Assembly: GCF_010725725.1 (NCBI RefSeq)
Contig: NZ_AP022599.1
Span: 2,976,001 to 3,040,000, forward strand
Length of the DNA: 64,000 nucleotides
DNA from: Mycolicibacterium pulveris
Lineage (GTDB): Bacteria; Actinomycetota; Actinomycetes; Mycobacteriales; Mycobacteriaceae
Reading direction: 5' to 3'
How positions within the stretch are numbered: position 1 is the first letter of the stretch; the number at the start of each line of letters is the position of its first letter. Shown here piece after piece: positions 54,952-63,722 of the stretch. The translations under genes and the position numbers were made by a program. A model generated the notes under the pieces. It ran no database searches. It was not told where the DNA came from and worked only from the letters and a program-made list of their open reading frames with translations.

Positions 54952-55533
54952 ATGACGATTGCTGGATTCGCCGTGCACGGCTCCGACGACGAACGACCGC
55001 CGTCCATGGCATTGCCCGTCCCGAAGCAGCCAGGTCCCGAGCCGCGGACCGATTATTTGCCAGGGCTCGATGAAACCGAGCACCGGTGCTGGGAGATGTT
55101 CAGCGACACAGCGACGGCGCTCGGCATGGCGTTGAACCGGCAACTGGTCGAGGCGCACGGGCTCACCTTGTGGGATGTCATGCTGCTGCGCTTTCTCGCC
55201 AACACGCCCGACGGTTCCGCACGCATGGGCGAGCTCGCCGACGCCCTCGCCGTGACACCCAGCCGGGTCAGCCAACAGACGCGCCGACTGGAAGCGCGAA
55301 CGCTGGTGCGCCGGTCCAAGAGCCGGCACGACCGCCGGGTGGTGCTCGCCAGCATCACCGCCGAGGGGCGGGCCAAACTGGGTCCGTCGCTCGTGACATA
55401 CGCCAAAGGTGTTCGCGCTCTGTACCTCAATGCGCTGACCCGCCAACAGATGACGAGCCTCGGGGACAGCTGCCGACGAATCAGCGCACCGTTGCGCGAT
55501 CGGCACGGCACGGTTGGGCCTGCGCGCAATTAG
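54952..55533 (+). CDS. MarR-family transcriptional regulator
   Basis: About 193 aa from the ATG at 54952 (ATG at 55006 is an alternative). The winged helix-turn-helix appears as LTLWDVMLLRFLANTPDGSARMGELADALAVTPSRVSQQTRRLEARTLVRRSKSRHDRRVVLASIT in consecutive parts, the MarR signature with the basic wing DRR. MarR proteins are usually repressors released by small ligands. Target not known; the upstream gap is a candidate operator region. Confidence 0.8.
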   Translation: MTIAGFAVHGSDDERPPSMALPVPKQPGPEPRTDYLPGLDETEHRCWEMFSDTATALGMALNRQLVEAHGLTLWDVMLLRFLANTPDGSARMGELADALAVTPSRVSQQTRRLEARTLVRRSKSRHDRRVVLASITAEGRAKLGPSLVTYAKGVRALYLNALTRQQMTSLGDSCRRISAPLRDRHGTVGPARN

Positions 55534-56005
55534 CCCGTCGATGTTGCCGTTCTCCGTCGTCGCTGCAGTGAAACCAAGCGGCGCGGGAGGCGGGCAATTG
55601 GCGTCGTGCGCGCCGCCGTCGGGGTTTCGCCACATGACCTCCTGCGAAGGCCGCGGGGGCGATTGGGCTGTTGCATGGCCGTATTTCAAACTGCTTTTGG
55701 TAAGTACTTTCGGCTTGAAACTGTCTAACGCTGCCGTTATTTTGCCTGCCTTAGCGGCCGCTCGACTGCGCTGCAGTTTCGTCGGCCCCCCCAATTGCCC
55801 GTCTCGTCATTGGGCTGATCAGTCTTTGAATCGGAGCCGAAATATGGCCTATGGCCTGCGCTTTTTCGGTATTTTCGGGTCAGCCACGACCAGGGGGAGG
55901 TTGCGTTGGCACATACCACCCGACGGCAGGAAACGTCAGGTGCCCGCGCGGCGACACCCTGGACAACGCTGTGTTCGTTCAAGGGCTAGAACGGAGCCAT
56001 TTCTG
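55534..56005. other. Intergenic region, no gene supported
   Basis: About 470 bases, notably AT-richer than the surroundings (for example 55680-55750 and 55840-55880). No coding frame with a recognisable family. It may hold the promoter of the hypothetical pair that follows, and its composition hints at an insertion scar. Confidence 0.4.
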
Positions 56006-56344
56006 ATGAACCCGGATGAGTACAGCGTGCCGCCTCCGCTCGACGCCACCGGCGTCGGCCCGTGGGAGAACCACAACGGCCAGATCGGCCGGCATTTTTT
56101 CGGCACGCGCCGTGGCGAACAGGTGCCCGTCCAGATCGTCGGAATCCAGGACGTCAACGGCGCCGTTGTCACGCGGATGATCCGCGTGGGGCACGAGCAG
56201 GTGGAGCTCGATATCGCCGACGTCCACGAGCTGATCTGGACGCTGGCCGACGCGTGCAACGAAGCCGATCGGCTGAGCCATCTGTCGAGCGACTTCGAAC
56301 GTGGCTCCTGCGCGGACCTACTTCGGGATGTTGATTCGGCGTGA
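56006..56344 (+). CDS. Hypothetical protein, 112 aa
   Basis: Start ATG at 56006. Soluble protein beginning MNPDEYSVPPPLDATGVGPWEN, containing GQIGRHFFGTRRGEQVPVQIVGIQ and VELDIADVHELIWTLADACNEADRLS. No known domain is recognised. It overlaps the following membrane-protein gene by 4 bases (GTGA), so they are co-translated. Confidence 0.6.
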   Translation: MNPDEYSVPPPLDATGVGPWENHNGQIGRHFFGTRRGEQVPVQIVGIQDVNGAVVTRMIRVGHEQVELDIADVHELIWTLADACNEADRLSHLSSDFERGSCADLLRDVDSA

Positions 56345-56853
56345 ACGCCGGTGCCGTGCGACCCCCCAACCGCCGCGGGCCGAGTGGCGAAGACATCACC
56401 CCTGCGCGGTTGCAGGAGCTGCTGGGCCGCGACGCGGCGGTCGCCACGGAATGGCTTGTTCGCCGCCATTTCCGCAGGAATGCCGACGACCTGGCGACGC
56501 AGCGTAAGCGCGCGCTGGCCTACATCGAATGGTGCGAAGCGGCATCGCACGCATTGGAGCGAGGCGCGCCGTTCGACTACGCCGACTTTGTCCGCGAGTG
56601 GCGAATGCAGGCCCTCCGCAGCGACATTCGTGAGATGCCCCATCGCGTCGCGTGGGTGGTCGCCGCGCAGATACTGCTGGCCGCTTCGGTGATCCTGTTC
56701 ATCGCAGGCATCCCATGGGTGGCGACTGTGCTGCTGGCCGGAGCCGTCTTCGGCGGACTGCACCTGTACCTGACCGTTCCGCCGGTCGTCGTCGGCCCCG
56801 ACAACGCGAAGCTGCCCCAAACCGCCGACGATTTCGGCGTGACACGACCCTAG
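56341..56853 (+). CDS. Small membrane protein of unknown function
   Basis: 170 aa from a GTG at 56341. The N-terminal 100 residues are soluble and charged; two hydrophobic segments (AWVVAAQILLAASVILFIAG and VATVLLAGAVFGGLHLYLTV) form a C-terminal hairpin with PPVVVGPDNAKLPQTADDFG outside. No family recognised. Coupled to the hypothetical protein at 56006 by a 4-base overlap. Confidence 0.6.
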   Translation: MNAGAVRPPNRRGPSGEDITPARLQELLGRDAAVATEWLVRRHFRRNADDLATQRKRALAYIEWCEAASHALERGAPFDYADFVREWRMQALRSDIREMPHRVAWVVAAQILLAASVILFIAGIPWVATVLLAGAVFGGLHLYLTVPPVVVGPDNAKLPQTADDFGVTRP

Positions 56854-56900
56854 CGGCGCGGCAGACCCGAAGACCGGTCGAACCCGGTAGTTTCGCGGTC

Positions 56901-57926
56901 GTGGCCGAGTTGATGAATCGCCAGATCGTGTTGCGGCGCCGGCCCAGCGGGCTGGTGCAACCCGATGACACCGAGTTGATCACCACACCGGCGCCCGAAC
57001 CTGCCGAGGGTGAGGCGCTGGTGCGCACCACATACATCGGCATCGACGCCGCCGCGCGTACCTGGCTCAACGATCAGCCGGGCTACCTTCCGCCGGTGCA
57101 ACTCGGCGAGGTCGTTCGGGCTGCGGGGATCGGGGAGGTGGTCGCCTCCCGCTGCGACGCGTATGCGGTCGGAGACGTCGTCACCACGCTGACGGGATTC
57201 CAGGAGTATGTGATCAGCCGTGACGACCTGTTCACCACACCGGTGCCCGGTCCCGCCGTCGATCAGCTCGCGGTGATGAGCGTGTACGGCCCGACCGGTG
57301 CCACAGCGTATTTCGGCGTGAATGACATCGGTAAACCGCAGCCGGGGGAGACGGTTGTGGTGTCCGCGGCCGCCGGGGCGACCGGGTCCATCGCCGGGCA
57401 GATCGCCAAGATCGCGGGAGCACGGGTGGTCGGCATCGCGGGTGGTCCCCAGAAGTGCCGGGCGGTGGTCGAGGACTTCGGCTTCGACGCGTGCATCGAC
57501 TACCGCGAGGACAACCTCAAGGCCGCGCTCAAGCAGCACTGCCCCAAAGGCGTCGACGTCTATTTCGACAATGTCGGGGGTCCGATCCTCGATGCGGTGC
57601 TGGGACGGCTCGCCCCCAAGGCCCGCGTCGTGCTGTGCGGCGTCATCTCGAGCTATCTGACCGGTGAGCACCCGGGGCCGGCGAACTACGTCAACCTGCT
57701 GTCGAAGACGGCGTCGATGCAGGGGTTCAATGCGCTCGACGAATGGGGGCGTTTCGACGAGGCGTTCGGCCCGCTTCGTCAGTGGGCGCAGGAGGGCCGA
57801 CTCGTTCACCGCCAGACGATCTTCGAGGGCATCGAGTCCTGTGTAGACGCGTTGAACGGGCTGTTCACCGGGGCTAACATCGGCAAGATGCTGGTGAAGG
57901 TCAGCGAACCCAGCGTCGCCGGATGA
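56901..57926 (+). CDS. NADP-dependent MDR-superfamily oxidoreductase
   Basis: 341 aa from the GTG at 56901 (ATG at 56913 is an alternative). Zinc-independent medium-chain reductase: the GDVVTTLTGFQEYVIS block, the cofactor motif SAAAGATGS (about 155-163) and KGVDVYFDNVGG, then VISSYLTGEHPGP. This is the leukotriene B4 12-hydroxydehydrogenase/CurA/prostaglandin reductase group, which reduces activated C=C bonds with NADPH. The substrate is unknown. Confidence 0.85.
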   Translation: MAELMNRQIVLRRRPSGLVQPDDTELITTPAPEPAEGEALVRTTYIGIDAAARTWLNDQPGYLPPVQLGEVVRAAGIGEVVASRCDAYAVGDVVTTLTGFQEYVISRDDLFTTPVPGPAVDQLAVMSVYGPTGATAYFGVNDIGKPQPGETVVVSAAAGATGSIAGQIAKIAGARVVGIAGGPQKCRAVVEDFGFDACIDYREDNLKAALKQHCPKGVDVYFDNVGGPILDAVLGRLAPKARVVLCGVISSYLTGEHPGPANYVNLLSKTASMQGFNALDEWGRFDEAFGPLRQWAQEGRLVHRQTIFEGIESCVDALNGLFTGANIGKMLVKVSEPSVAG

Positions 57927-58037
57927 GTTCGGCGCCGGCCGTGGTTTGACCAGCAAACGTTACGGGGTATTGGGTCACGGGGCGACGGCCGTCGTGCCTC
58001 TGATTGACGATGTCGATGTGACGTGTAGGAGTTGACT

Positions 58038-58775
58038 ATGGACGTTCGGCGAACCGCTCGACTGCTCGCTACCGCGGCGGCTGCGTTCACGGCGCTGCTC
58101 GCAGGTCCTGTCCCGTTGGCGGCCGCGCAGCCGCCGCCCGGTCCCGCCCCGGCGCCCGCGCCGTGTCCCGATGTGCAGTTGGTCTTCGCGAGGGGGACCG
58201 CTGAGCTGCCCGGTGTCGGCGGTATCGGGCAGACCTACGTCGACGCCCTGCGGGCACAACTCGGCCCCAGGACGTTGGACGTCTACCCGGTCAACTACCC
58301 CGCCAGTAGCGCGTTCGGAGACCGAATTCAGTTCGCACGCACGGTGATCGACGGCATTCGCGATGCGGCGATCAAGGTCCAGGACACCGCGGCGAACTGC
58401 CCGGACACTCGGGTCGTGCTCGGCGGCTTCTCGCAGGGCGCGGTGGTTGCCGGCTATGTGACGGCGGCCGAGATCCCCGAGCAGATTCCCGCGGAGTACC
58501 GCGAGTTCATTCCGGAGCCGATGCCCGAGGAGGTCGCTGACCATGTCGCCGCGGTGGTGCTGATCGGCATGCCGTCGGATCAGTTCATGCGCGACATCGG
58601 CGCCCCGCCCGTCGTGATCGGCCCGTCCTATGTGGAAAAGACCCTGGAGCTGTGCGCCACCGACGACACCATCTGTAACGGCGTGCCCGCGGGCGGGCCG
58701 TCATTTGCGCACAACGTTTACGGCATCAACGGAATGGTCGGCGAAGCAGCGGCGTTCACCGTCGAACGGCTGTGA
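58038..58775 (+). CDS. Secreted cutinase/Culp-family serine esterase
   Basis: 245 aa from the ATG at 58038 (AGGAG seven bases upstream; TTG at 58032 also open). Signal peptide to about 33, Pro-rich linker, then the alpha/beta hydrolase with catalytic Ser in GGFSQGA, Asp in CATDDTIC and His in FAHNVY, plus disulfide cysteines (APCPDV, NCPDTR). Mycobacterial cutinase-like proteins hydrolyse lipid esters outside the cell. Confidence 0.92.
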   Translation: MDVRRTARLLATAAAAFTALLAGPVPLAAAQPPPGPAPAPAPCPDVQLVFARGTAELPGVGGIGQTYVDALRAQLGPRTLDVYPVNYPASSAFGDRIQFARTVIDGIRDAAIKVQDTAANCPDTRVVLGGFSQGAVVAGYVTAAEIPEQIPAEYREFIPEPMPEEVADHVAAVVLIGMPSDQFMRDIGAPPVVIGPSYVEKTLELCATDDTICNGVPAGGPSFAHNVYGINGMVGEAAAFTVERL

Positions 58776-58787
58776 GCTGCCCGCGGC

Positions 58788-59156
58788 CTAGCTGAGCGGC
58801 TGCCGCACCTTCCTGGCGTGGGCTGCCTCGTACGCCTCGAGGACGTCGCGCGGGATCCGGCCGTGCACGGCCACGCCGTGGCCGTGCGTCCAGGCCCACT
58901 GGCGAATCGCCGCGCGGCGCATCGCGGCGGCCTCTGCCGAGTTCAGCGTCGTACTGAAAAGGTGTCGACGTTGGCGGGCCGCTGTTTGACGGGCCGTACT
59001 TATCCACGGAGCGAAGGCTTCGCGCAGTTTCGCGGCATTTTCCCGGGAGAGATAGATCTCATATCGGACGCCGTCCAATTCGAAAACGACTATCTCCTCA
59101 GCGGTGCTGATGCGGTCGAATTCGTCGACGAACACGACCTCGGCTGTCACTGTCAT
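58788..59156 (-). CDS. Lsr2-family nucleoid-associated protein (paralog)
   Basis: 122 aa from the ATG at 59156. The N-terminal dimerisation domain (VDEFDRISTAEEIVVFELDGVRYEIYLS in parts) and the C-terminal helix domain (AAMRRAAIRQWAWTHGHGVAVHGRIPRDVLEAYEAAH in parts) match Lsr2, which binds AT-rich DNA like H-NS. The DNA-contacting tripeptide of Lsr2 is RGR; here it is HGR (residues 98-100), and the linker (RQRRHLFST) is shorter than usual. Probably an accessory copy beside the main lsr2 elsewhere. Confidence 0.88.
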   Translation of the reverse strand: MTVTAEVVFVDEFDRISTAEEIVVFELDGVRYEIYLSRENAAKLREAFAPWISTARQTAARQRRHLFSTTLNSAEAAAMRRAAIRQWAWTHGHGVAVHGRIPRDVLEAYEAAHARKVRQPLS

Positions 59157-59635
59157 CCCCCCTTTACTGCAGCGTCTAGTGCAGCGTTCGCGCCGACGAA
59201 CCGCAGCCCACCAAAAGGAGAGTGCGCGCATTGCCAGCGCTACACCCCTCGTCGCATTTCGAAGCGCTGGCTGCATTTGCGCATTTCCACGTATGGCGAG
59301 CGCGAGTGCAGTTAGGGGCAAAGTACCCCGGCACGGCCGCACGTGAGGGTGGGTTTGCCAAAAAAATTGACGCGAGCGTCGATCGCAATGAATCGCCGTA
59401 AAGCACGTCGGATCCGCAAGGGCAGATCAGCGCGCCGACTGCCGATTGCCAGCAAACAACCGGCGTCCCAATGGTTGAACACGCAAAATCCGCATCTTCA
59501 TATGAGACTCGCTAATTGCGAAATGGCGGCATGCACATCGTTCGCCCGGGAATGCGGCCGAGAATGCACGGGGATTGAGCGCCGCGGTCCAAGCTCTACT
59601 AATCGCTGTAGTAGGCGCGCGGTATGGTTCGTTCT
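59157..59635. other. Intergenic region, no gene supported
   Basis: About 480 bases upstream of the Lsr2 paralog and the copper-cluster membrane gene. Fairly AT-rich in places (for example 59360-59380 and 59500-59520), including a run of seven A at 59361-59367. Short frames lack family signal. Its right end holds the inverted repeat and probable leaderless promoter annotated separately. Confidence 0.45.
59596..59614. promoter_or_regulatory. Inverted repeat upstream of copper/DyP cluster
   Basis: CTACTA (59596-59601) and TAGTAG (59609-59614) form an inverted repeat with a 7-base spacer. It overlaps the likely -35 region of a promoter with TATGGT (59623-59628) as -10. It resembles dimer-regulator operators such as those of BlaI/CopY-type proteins; the binding protein is unknown. 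Confidence 0.5.
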
Positions 59636-60184
59636 GTGAGCACCCCGAGAGCACGCGCCCGCCTGTTGCGCGGTGGCCTGGTCGGCGGGTGTTCGGCGTT
59701 GTTGACCGTCGGTGCGCACACCGCCGTCGACGATCGTGTGCCCCACGGCGCTGCGCTGATGGTTGTCCTGCTGCTGTGCGCCACCGCGGGCGCTGTGGCG
59801 GGCACCGTGGCGGCGCCTCGTGGGCACGGCGCGCTCCTCGGCGTGATCGCCGCGCTGGGCGGCGCCCAGCTGCTCGGACACTGGGCACTGGCGCTGTTCG
59901 GCGGGCATCACCATGGCCTCGCCGGGTTGGGGATGTCGCCGTCGATGGCGGTCGCCCACGCCGCCGCGGCACTCGTGCTCGGAGCGGCGATCGCCGCGGT
60001 CGAGTACCTCTACGTCGTTTGCGAGTCGGTGCTGTGCTGGTTGCGGCTGTTCACGCTCGGTGCCGTGCGCGCCACATCGCGTGCCCGACACTGGGCCACC
60101 AATAACGTTGTCGCGCAGCCTGACCTGCTGCGCTCCGGGTTGGGCATGCGTGCTCCGCCGGTCGGTGTCGCTTCTTCGTTCTAG
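59636..60184 (+). CDS. Polytopic membrane protein with histidine cluster, copper/heme locus
   Basis: 182 aa from a GTG at 59636, about 8 bases after a TATGGT -10-like hexamer, which suggests a leaderless mRNA (ATG at 59624 is the alternative start). Four hydrophobic segments, with a GGHHHGLAGLG loop between two of them that could bind metal. No known family. First of four rightward genes: this protein, PepSY protein, PCuAC chaperone, DyP peroxidase. Confidence 0.7.
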   Translation: MSTPRARARLLRGGLVGGCSALLTVGAHTAVDDRVPHGAALMVVLLLCATAGAVAGTVAAPRGHGALLGVIAALGGAQLLGHWALALFGGHHHGLAGLGMSPSMAVAHAAAALVLGAAIAAVEYLYVVCESVLCWLRLFTLGAVRATSRARHWATNNVVAQPDLLRSGLGMRAPPVGVASSF

Positions 60185-60252
60185 ACGAAACCTCGTTTCT
60201 TCGCCATCGCGCCGATGGCTGCCTTGCGAGCCGTATCCGTGTTGCACCCGTT

Positions 60253-60270
60253 GCTGCGTCGAGACGCAGC
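60253..60270 (+). promoter_or_regulatory. Short hairpin upstream of the PepSY gene
   Basis: GCTGCGTC (60253-60260) and GACGCAGC (60263-60270) form a stem; the minimal 2-base gap implies a 4-base loop. It lies 26 bases before the ATG at 60297 and could affect translation or be a weak terminator. Confidence 0.3.
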
Positions 60271-60296
60271 CTTATCTGCGAAAGCTTCTTCCACCC

Positions 60297-61688
60297 ATGA
60301 CAATTCCCAAGCCCAGCAGCGGCGGGCGTGCCCTGCTGATGCGCCTGCACTTCTACGCGGGCGTGTTCGTCGGCCCTTTCATCCTGATCGCGGCGGTGAC
60401 CGGACTGCTCTACGCGCTGATCCCGCAGATCGACAACGCGGTGTATCGCCACGCGCTGACCGTCGACCGCGTCGGTGACCAACCCCTGGCGCTCGCCGAC
60501 CAGATCGCTGCCGCGCGCACCGCGTATCCCGCCGGCACCGTCGAAAACATCCGGCCCCCGAACACCGTCGACGAGACCACGCAGGTCAGGTTGCGGGTCG
60601 ACGACGTACCACCGGACTACGCGCGCACCGTGTTCGTCGACCCTTACACCGGAGAGGTCCGCGGCGCGTTGACCACCTACGGGCAGTGGCTGCCGCTGCG
60701 GGCATGGTTCGACGAACTGCACCGCACCCTGCACCTGGATGCCCTCGGGCGAAACTACAGCGAACTGGCCGCCAGCTGGTTGTGGGTGATTTCGCTTGCC
60801 GGGCTGGCACTCTGGTACCTCCACCGCCGGGACAGCGGAAAGCTGCGACGCCTGGCACTGCCCGACCGCGACAAGAAGGGCCGTCGCCGAACGCTTTCCT
60901 GGCACGGTGCGGCCGGGGTGTGGATCCTCGTCGCGCTGCTCGGGCTGTCGGTCACCGGGATCACGTGGTCGCGCCACGCCGGCGAATCCGTCGACCTCAT
61001 CCAGCGGAGCCTGAACACCACCGCGCCCACCGTGAACACCGCACTGGGTCAGCGCGGCGACCCGGACATCACAACGGCGACGCACCGACATGGAGGCACT
61101 GGTGACACCTTGCTGTACGGCGCCGACACGGCGATGCGTGCCGCCGAACGGGCGGGCCTGAAAGGGCCGATCTGGATGTACCCGCCCGTCGAGCACGGAC
61201 AGGGCTGGCGCGTCGAGGAGAACAAGCGCGACTGGCCCACCCGCCACGACGCCATCTCGGTGGACCCCGACAGCGGCGCCGTCACCGACCGGGTGAACTT
61301 CGCCGACTGGCCGGCTCTGGCCAAGCTCACCGATTGGGCCATCGACGCGCACATGGGTGTCCTTTTCGGTTGGCCCAACCAGATTCTCCTGGCGCTCACC
61401 GCGATCGGGCTCATCGCGATCGTCATCCGTGGCTACCAGATGTGGTGGCAGCGCCGCCCGACGCGAGGGTCTGCGTGGGCGGTCGGCCGTCCGCCGCTGC
61501 GCGGAGCGATCCGCCGCCTGCCGACGCCGTCGGTCGTCGCAGCCGTCGTCGCCGCGGGGGCACTCGGGTGGTTTCTGCCGCTGTTCGGGCTGAGCCTGGC
61601 GGCTTTCGTCATCGTCGATCTGCTGATCGGCGCGGTCAAACAACGGCGCGCTGCCGCCGACAAGGAGAAGGAGTTCTCGGATGCGTAA
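60297..61688 (+). CDS. PepSY-associated transmembrane protein
   Basis: 463 aa from the ATG at 60297; an in-frame upstream start at 59913 would overlap the membrane-protein gene and was rejected. Four to five membrane helices (LHFYAGVFVGPFILIAAVTGLLYAL first), a PepSY-like domain (about 60-130), and HWG/HGAAGVWILVALLGLS. This DUF2318/PiuB-like family serves iron or copper uptake and reduction at the membrane. It overlaps the PCuAC gene by 8 bases. Confidence 0.85.
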   Translation: MTIPKPSSGGRALLMRLHFYAGVFVGPFILIAAVTGLLYALIPQIDNAVYRHALTVDRVGDQPLALADQIAAARTAYPAGTVENIRPPNTVDETTQVRLRVDDVPPDYARTVFVDPYTGEVRGALTTYGQWLPLRAWFDELHRTLHLDALGRNYSELAASWLWVISLAGLALWYLHRRDSGKLRRLALPDRDKKGRRRTLSWHGAAGVWILVALLGLSVTGITWSRHAGESVDLIQRSLNTTAPTVNTALGQRGDPDITTATHRHGGTGDTLLYGADTAMRAAERAGLKGPIWMYPPVEHGQGWRVEENKRDWPTRHDAISVDPDSGAVTDRVNFADWPALAKLTDWAIDAHMGVLFGWPNQILLALTAIGLIAIVIRGYQMWWQRRPTRGSAWAVGRPPLRGAIRRLPTPSVVAAVVAAGALGWFLPLFGLSLAAFVIVDLLIGAVKQRRAAADKEKEFSDA

Positions 61689-62202
61689 CTCAGGAATCGG
61701 GGCGTTCGGTGCCACGCTGGCCGTGGCCGCACTGCTGACGGCGGGCTGCACGTCGCAGACACACGAGGAGCCGCCGATGGCCGAGACGGTCACCGTCGAA
61801 GACCCGTGGGCCAGCGCGGCCGACGAAGGGATGGCCGCGGTCTTCGGCACGTTGACCAACACCGGTCACCACGACGCGCACATCGTGTCCGCCGAGTCAT
61901 CGGTGGCGGGCCACGTCGAACTGCACGAGGTGACACCCGACGCCTCCGGCACGAAGACGATGCGCCCCAAGGACGATGGGTTCGTCGTTCCGGCGGGCGG
62001 CGCACGCGAGCTGGTGCCCGGTGGCGACCACGTGATGCTGATGGACCTGCACGAGCCGTTGCATCCCGGTGCGGATGTCGCGGTGACCGTGGTGTTCGAG
62101 GACGGTTCGACCCTGCCCGTCACCGCACAGGTCCGCGAGTTCGCGGGCGCCGACGAGGATTACCAGCCCGCCGAACCGGCTGCCCCGCATCACCATGGTT
62201 GA
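61681..62202 (+). CDS. Periplasmic copper chaperone PCu(A)C, lipoprotein
   Basis: 173 aa. Lipoprotein signal with LTAGC (Cys about residue 23). The PCu(A)C copper-binding motif is present: HVELHEVTPDASGTKTMRP and GGDHVMLMDL, i.e. H-x-Met pattern with paired His/Met, followed by a His-rich tail (PHHHG). It delivers Cu(I) to an acceptor, often cytochrome oxidase or another cuproenzyme. It overlaps the PepSY gene by 8 bases and the DyP gene by 8 bases. Confidence 0.9.
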   Translation: MRNSGIGAFGATLAVAALLTAGCTSQTHEEPPMAETVTVEDPWASAADEGMAAVFGTLTNTGHHDAHIVSAESSVAGHVELHEVTPDASGTKTMRPKDDGFVVPAGGARELVPGGDHVMLMDLHEPLHPGADVAVTVVFEDGSTLPVTAQVREFAGADEDYQPAEPAAPHHHG

Positions 62203-63421
62203 GCGGTCCCCGCGCGGCCGGTTCACCGTCAACAGGCGCCGCCTGCTCGTCGGAGGCGCCGCCGCGTTGGCAGGCAGTGCCGCCCTCACTCAGTGCGCAC
62301 GGGGTCAACCCGACGAGGCACGAGGCGGATTCGGCGCCGAGGCCGAGCCGTTTTACGGAACGCATCAAGGGGGCATCGCCACGCCGCCGCAGGCGCACGC
62401 GCTGCTCGTCGCGCTTGATCTGAAACCACAGACCGGGCGCACGCCGCGGGACACCGTCGCGGCGATCCTGCGGCTGTGGACGGCAGACGCCTCCCGGCTC
62501 ACCCAGGGCCGGCCCGCGCTGGCCGACACCGAGCCCGAACTGGCGCACCGGCCGGCACGGCTCACGGTCACCGTCGGCCTGGGCCCCGCGGTGTTCGACC
62601 GCATCGGTTTGGCGCACCTGCGACCGGCGACGGCGACCGACCTGCCGGAGTTCGGCACCGACCGGCTAGAACCCCAGTGGTGCGGCGGTGATCTGCTGTT
62701 GCAGATCTGCGCCGACGACCCCGTCGTCGTCGCGCACGCCGGCCGAGTCCTGCTCAAGAACGTCCGCACCATGGCGACGCAGCGGTGGCGTCAGAGCGGG
62801 TTTCGCGGCGCGCGCGGCTCGGACCCGTCGGGCGCGACGATGCGCAACATGATGGGACAGGTCGACGGCACCGTGAACCTGACCGACGCGGCGGCGTTCG
62901 ACCGGCACGTGTGGGACCACGGCGCACAGCAGCGGTGGTTCGCCGGCGGCACGGTCGCGGTGGTACGACGAATCCGCGCTGAAATGGACACATGGGATCA
63001 GATCGACCGCGAGAGTAAGGAACTCGCGGTCGGTCGCCGGCTCGACAACGGGGCCCCGCTGACCGGGGAGCAGGAGTTCGACGAGCCCGATCTCACCGCG
63101 AGCGTCAACGGCATCCCGGTGATTCCACCGAACTCCCATGTCGCGCTGGCCAGGCCGCGCAGCGAGGACGAGCAGTTCCTGCGTCGGCCCTACAACTACG
63201 ATGACCCGCCGTCCGGCGGGCAGACCACCGACAGCGGCCTGATCTTCGTCACCTACCAACGAGACCCGGCCAGACAGTTCGTTCCGGTGCAGCAGCGCCT
63301 GGCCGACGGTGACGCGCTCAACGAGTGGATCACCACGATCGGCTCCTCGGTGTTCGCGATCCTGCCGGGTGTCGAGGACGGCCAGTACCTGGGCCAAGCA
63401 CTCCTGGAATCGGCGTCGTGA
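62195..63421 (+). CDS. Tat-exported dye-decolorising (DyP) peroxidase
   Basis: 408 aa. A twin-arginine signal (NRRRLLVGGAAALAGSAALTQC) starts the protein. DyP-family features are the GxxDG motif in MMGQVDGT, the proximal His in PPNSHVALARP (heme ligand), and ALFxxGL-like C-terminal block FVPVQQRLADGDALNEWIT. DyP peroxidases use heme and hydrogen peroxide. The PCuAC-DyP pair resembles the DtpA/ECuC-type copper trafficking arrangement of Streptomyces. Confidence 0.9.
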   Translation: MVERSPRGRFTVNRRRLLVGGAAALAGSAALTQCARGQPDEARGGFGAEAEPFYGTHQGGIATPPQAHALLVALDLKPQTGRTPRDTVAAILRLWTADASRLTQGRPALADTEPELAHRPARLTVTVGLGPAVFDRIGLAHLRPATATDLPEFGTDRLEPQWCGGDLLLQICADDPVVVAHAGRVLLKNVRTMATQRWRQSGFRGARGSDPSGATMRNMMGQVDGTVNLTDAAAFDRHVWDHGAQQRWFAGGTVAVVRRIRAEMDTWDQIDRESKELAVGRRLDNGAPLTGEQEFDEPDLTASVNGIPVIPPNSHVALARPRSEDEQFLRRPYNYDDPPSGGQTTDSGLIFVTYQRDPARQFVPVQQRLADGDALNEWITTIGSSVFAILPGVEDGQYLGQALLESAS

Positions 63422-63448
63422 CGACACGGACGGCGTAGCCTGGGGTTC

Positions 63449-63712
63449 GTGTGGTCACGCGCATTGATCGTGGGCGCGATGTGTGCCGTAGCGATCGTTG
63501 CCGCGCCCGTCGCGGCTGCGGATCCTGTGACGTATCCGGACACCGACGCCAACGGCGTTCCGATGAACAGGTCAGGTGGACCCGTGCCGACGATGAACGG
63601 CATCCCCTGCGTGGGCGGACACTACGGGGTGTGCTTCTCGTTCGCGCAGAACCAGCCCGTGCCCAAGAAGCCGCAGGCGATCGTCGGCCACAGCCCGACG
63701 GTGACGAACTAG
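63449..63712 (+). CDS. Small secreted protein, GIPCxG family (paralog 3)
   Basis: 87 aa from a GTG at 63449. Signal peptide (LIVGAMCAVAIVAAPVAAA). The mature part has NGIPCVGGHYGVCFSFAQNQ and ends with AIVGHSPTVTN. The GIPCxG...GxC core and HSPTVT tail relate it to the two proteins at 40571 and 41040, 22 kb away. It lies 27 bases after the DyP gene and may be part of its transcript. Confidence 0.7.
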   Translation: MWSRALIVGAMCAVAIVAAPVAAADPVTYPDTDANGVPMNRSGGPVPTMNGIPCVGGHYGVCFSFAQNQPVPKKPQAIVGHSPTVTN

Positions 63713-63722
63713 CGAGGCGGGT

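Noticed and set aside
59343..59639. 98-aa plus-strand frame in the 59157-59635 gap
   Set aside because: Basic, low-complexity start, no family pattern, and its end overlaps the start of the membrane-protein gene.
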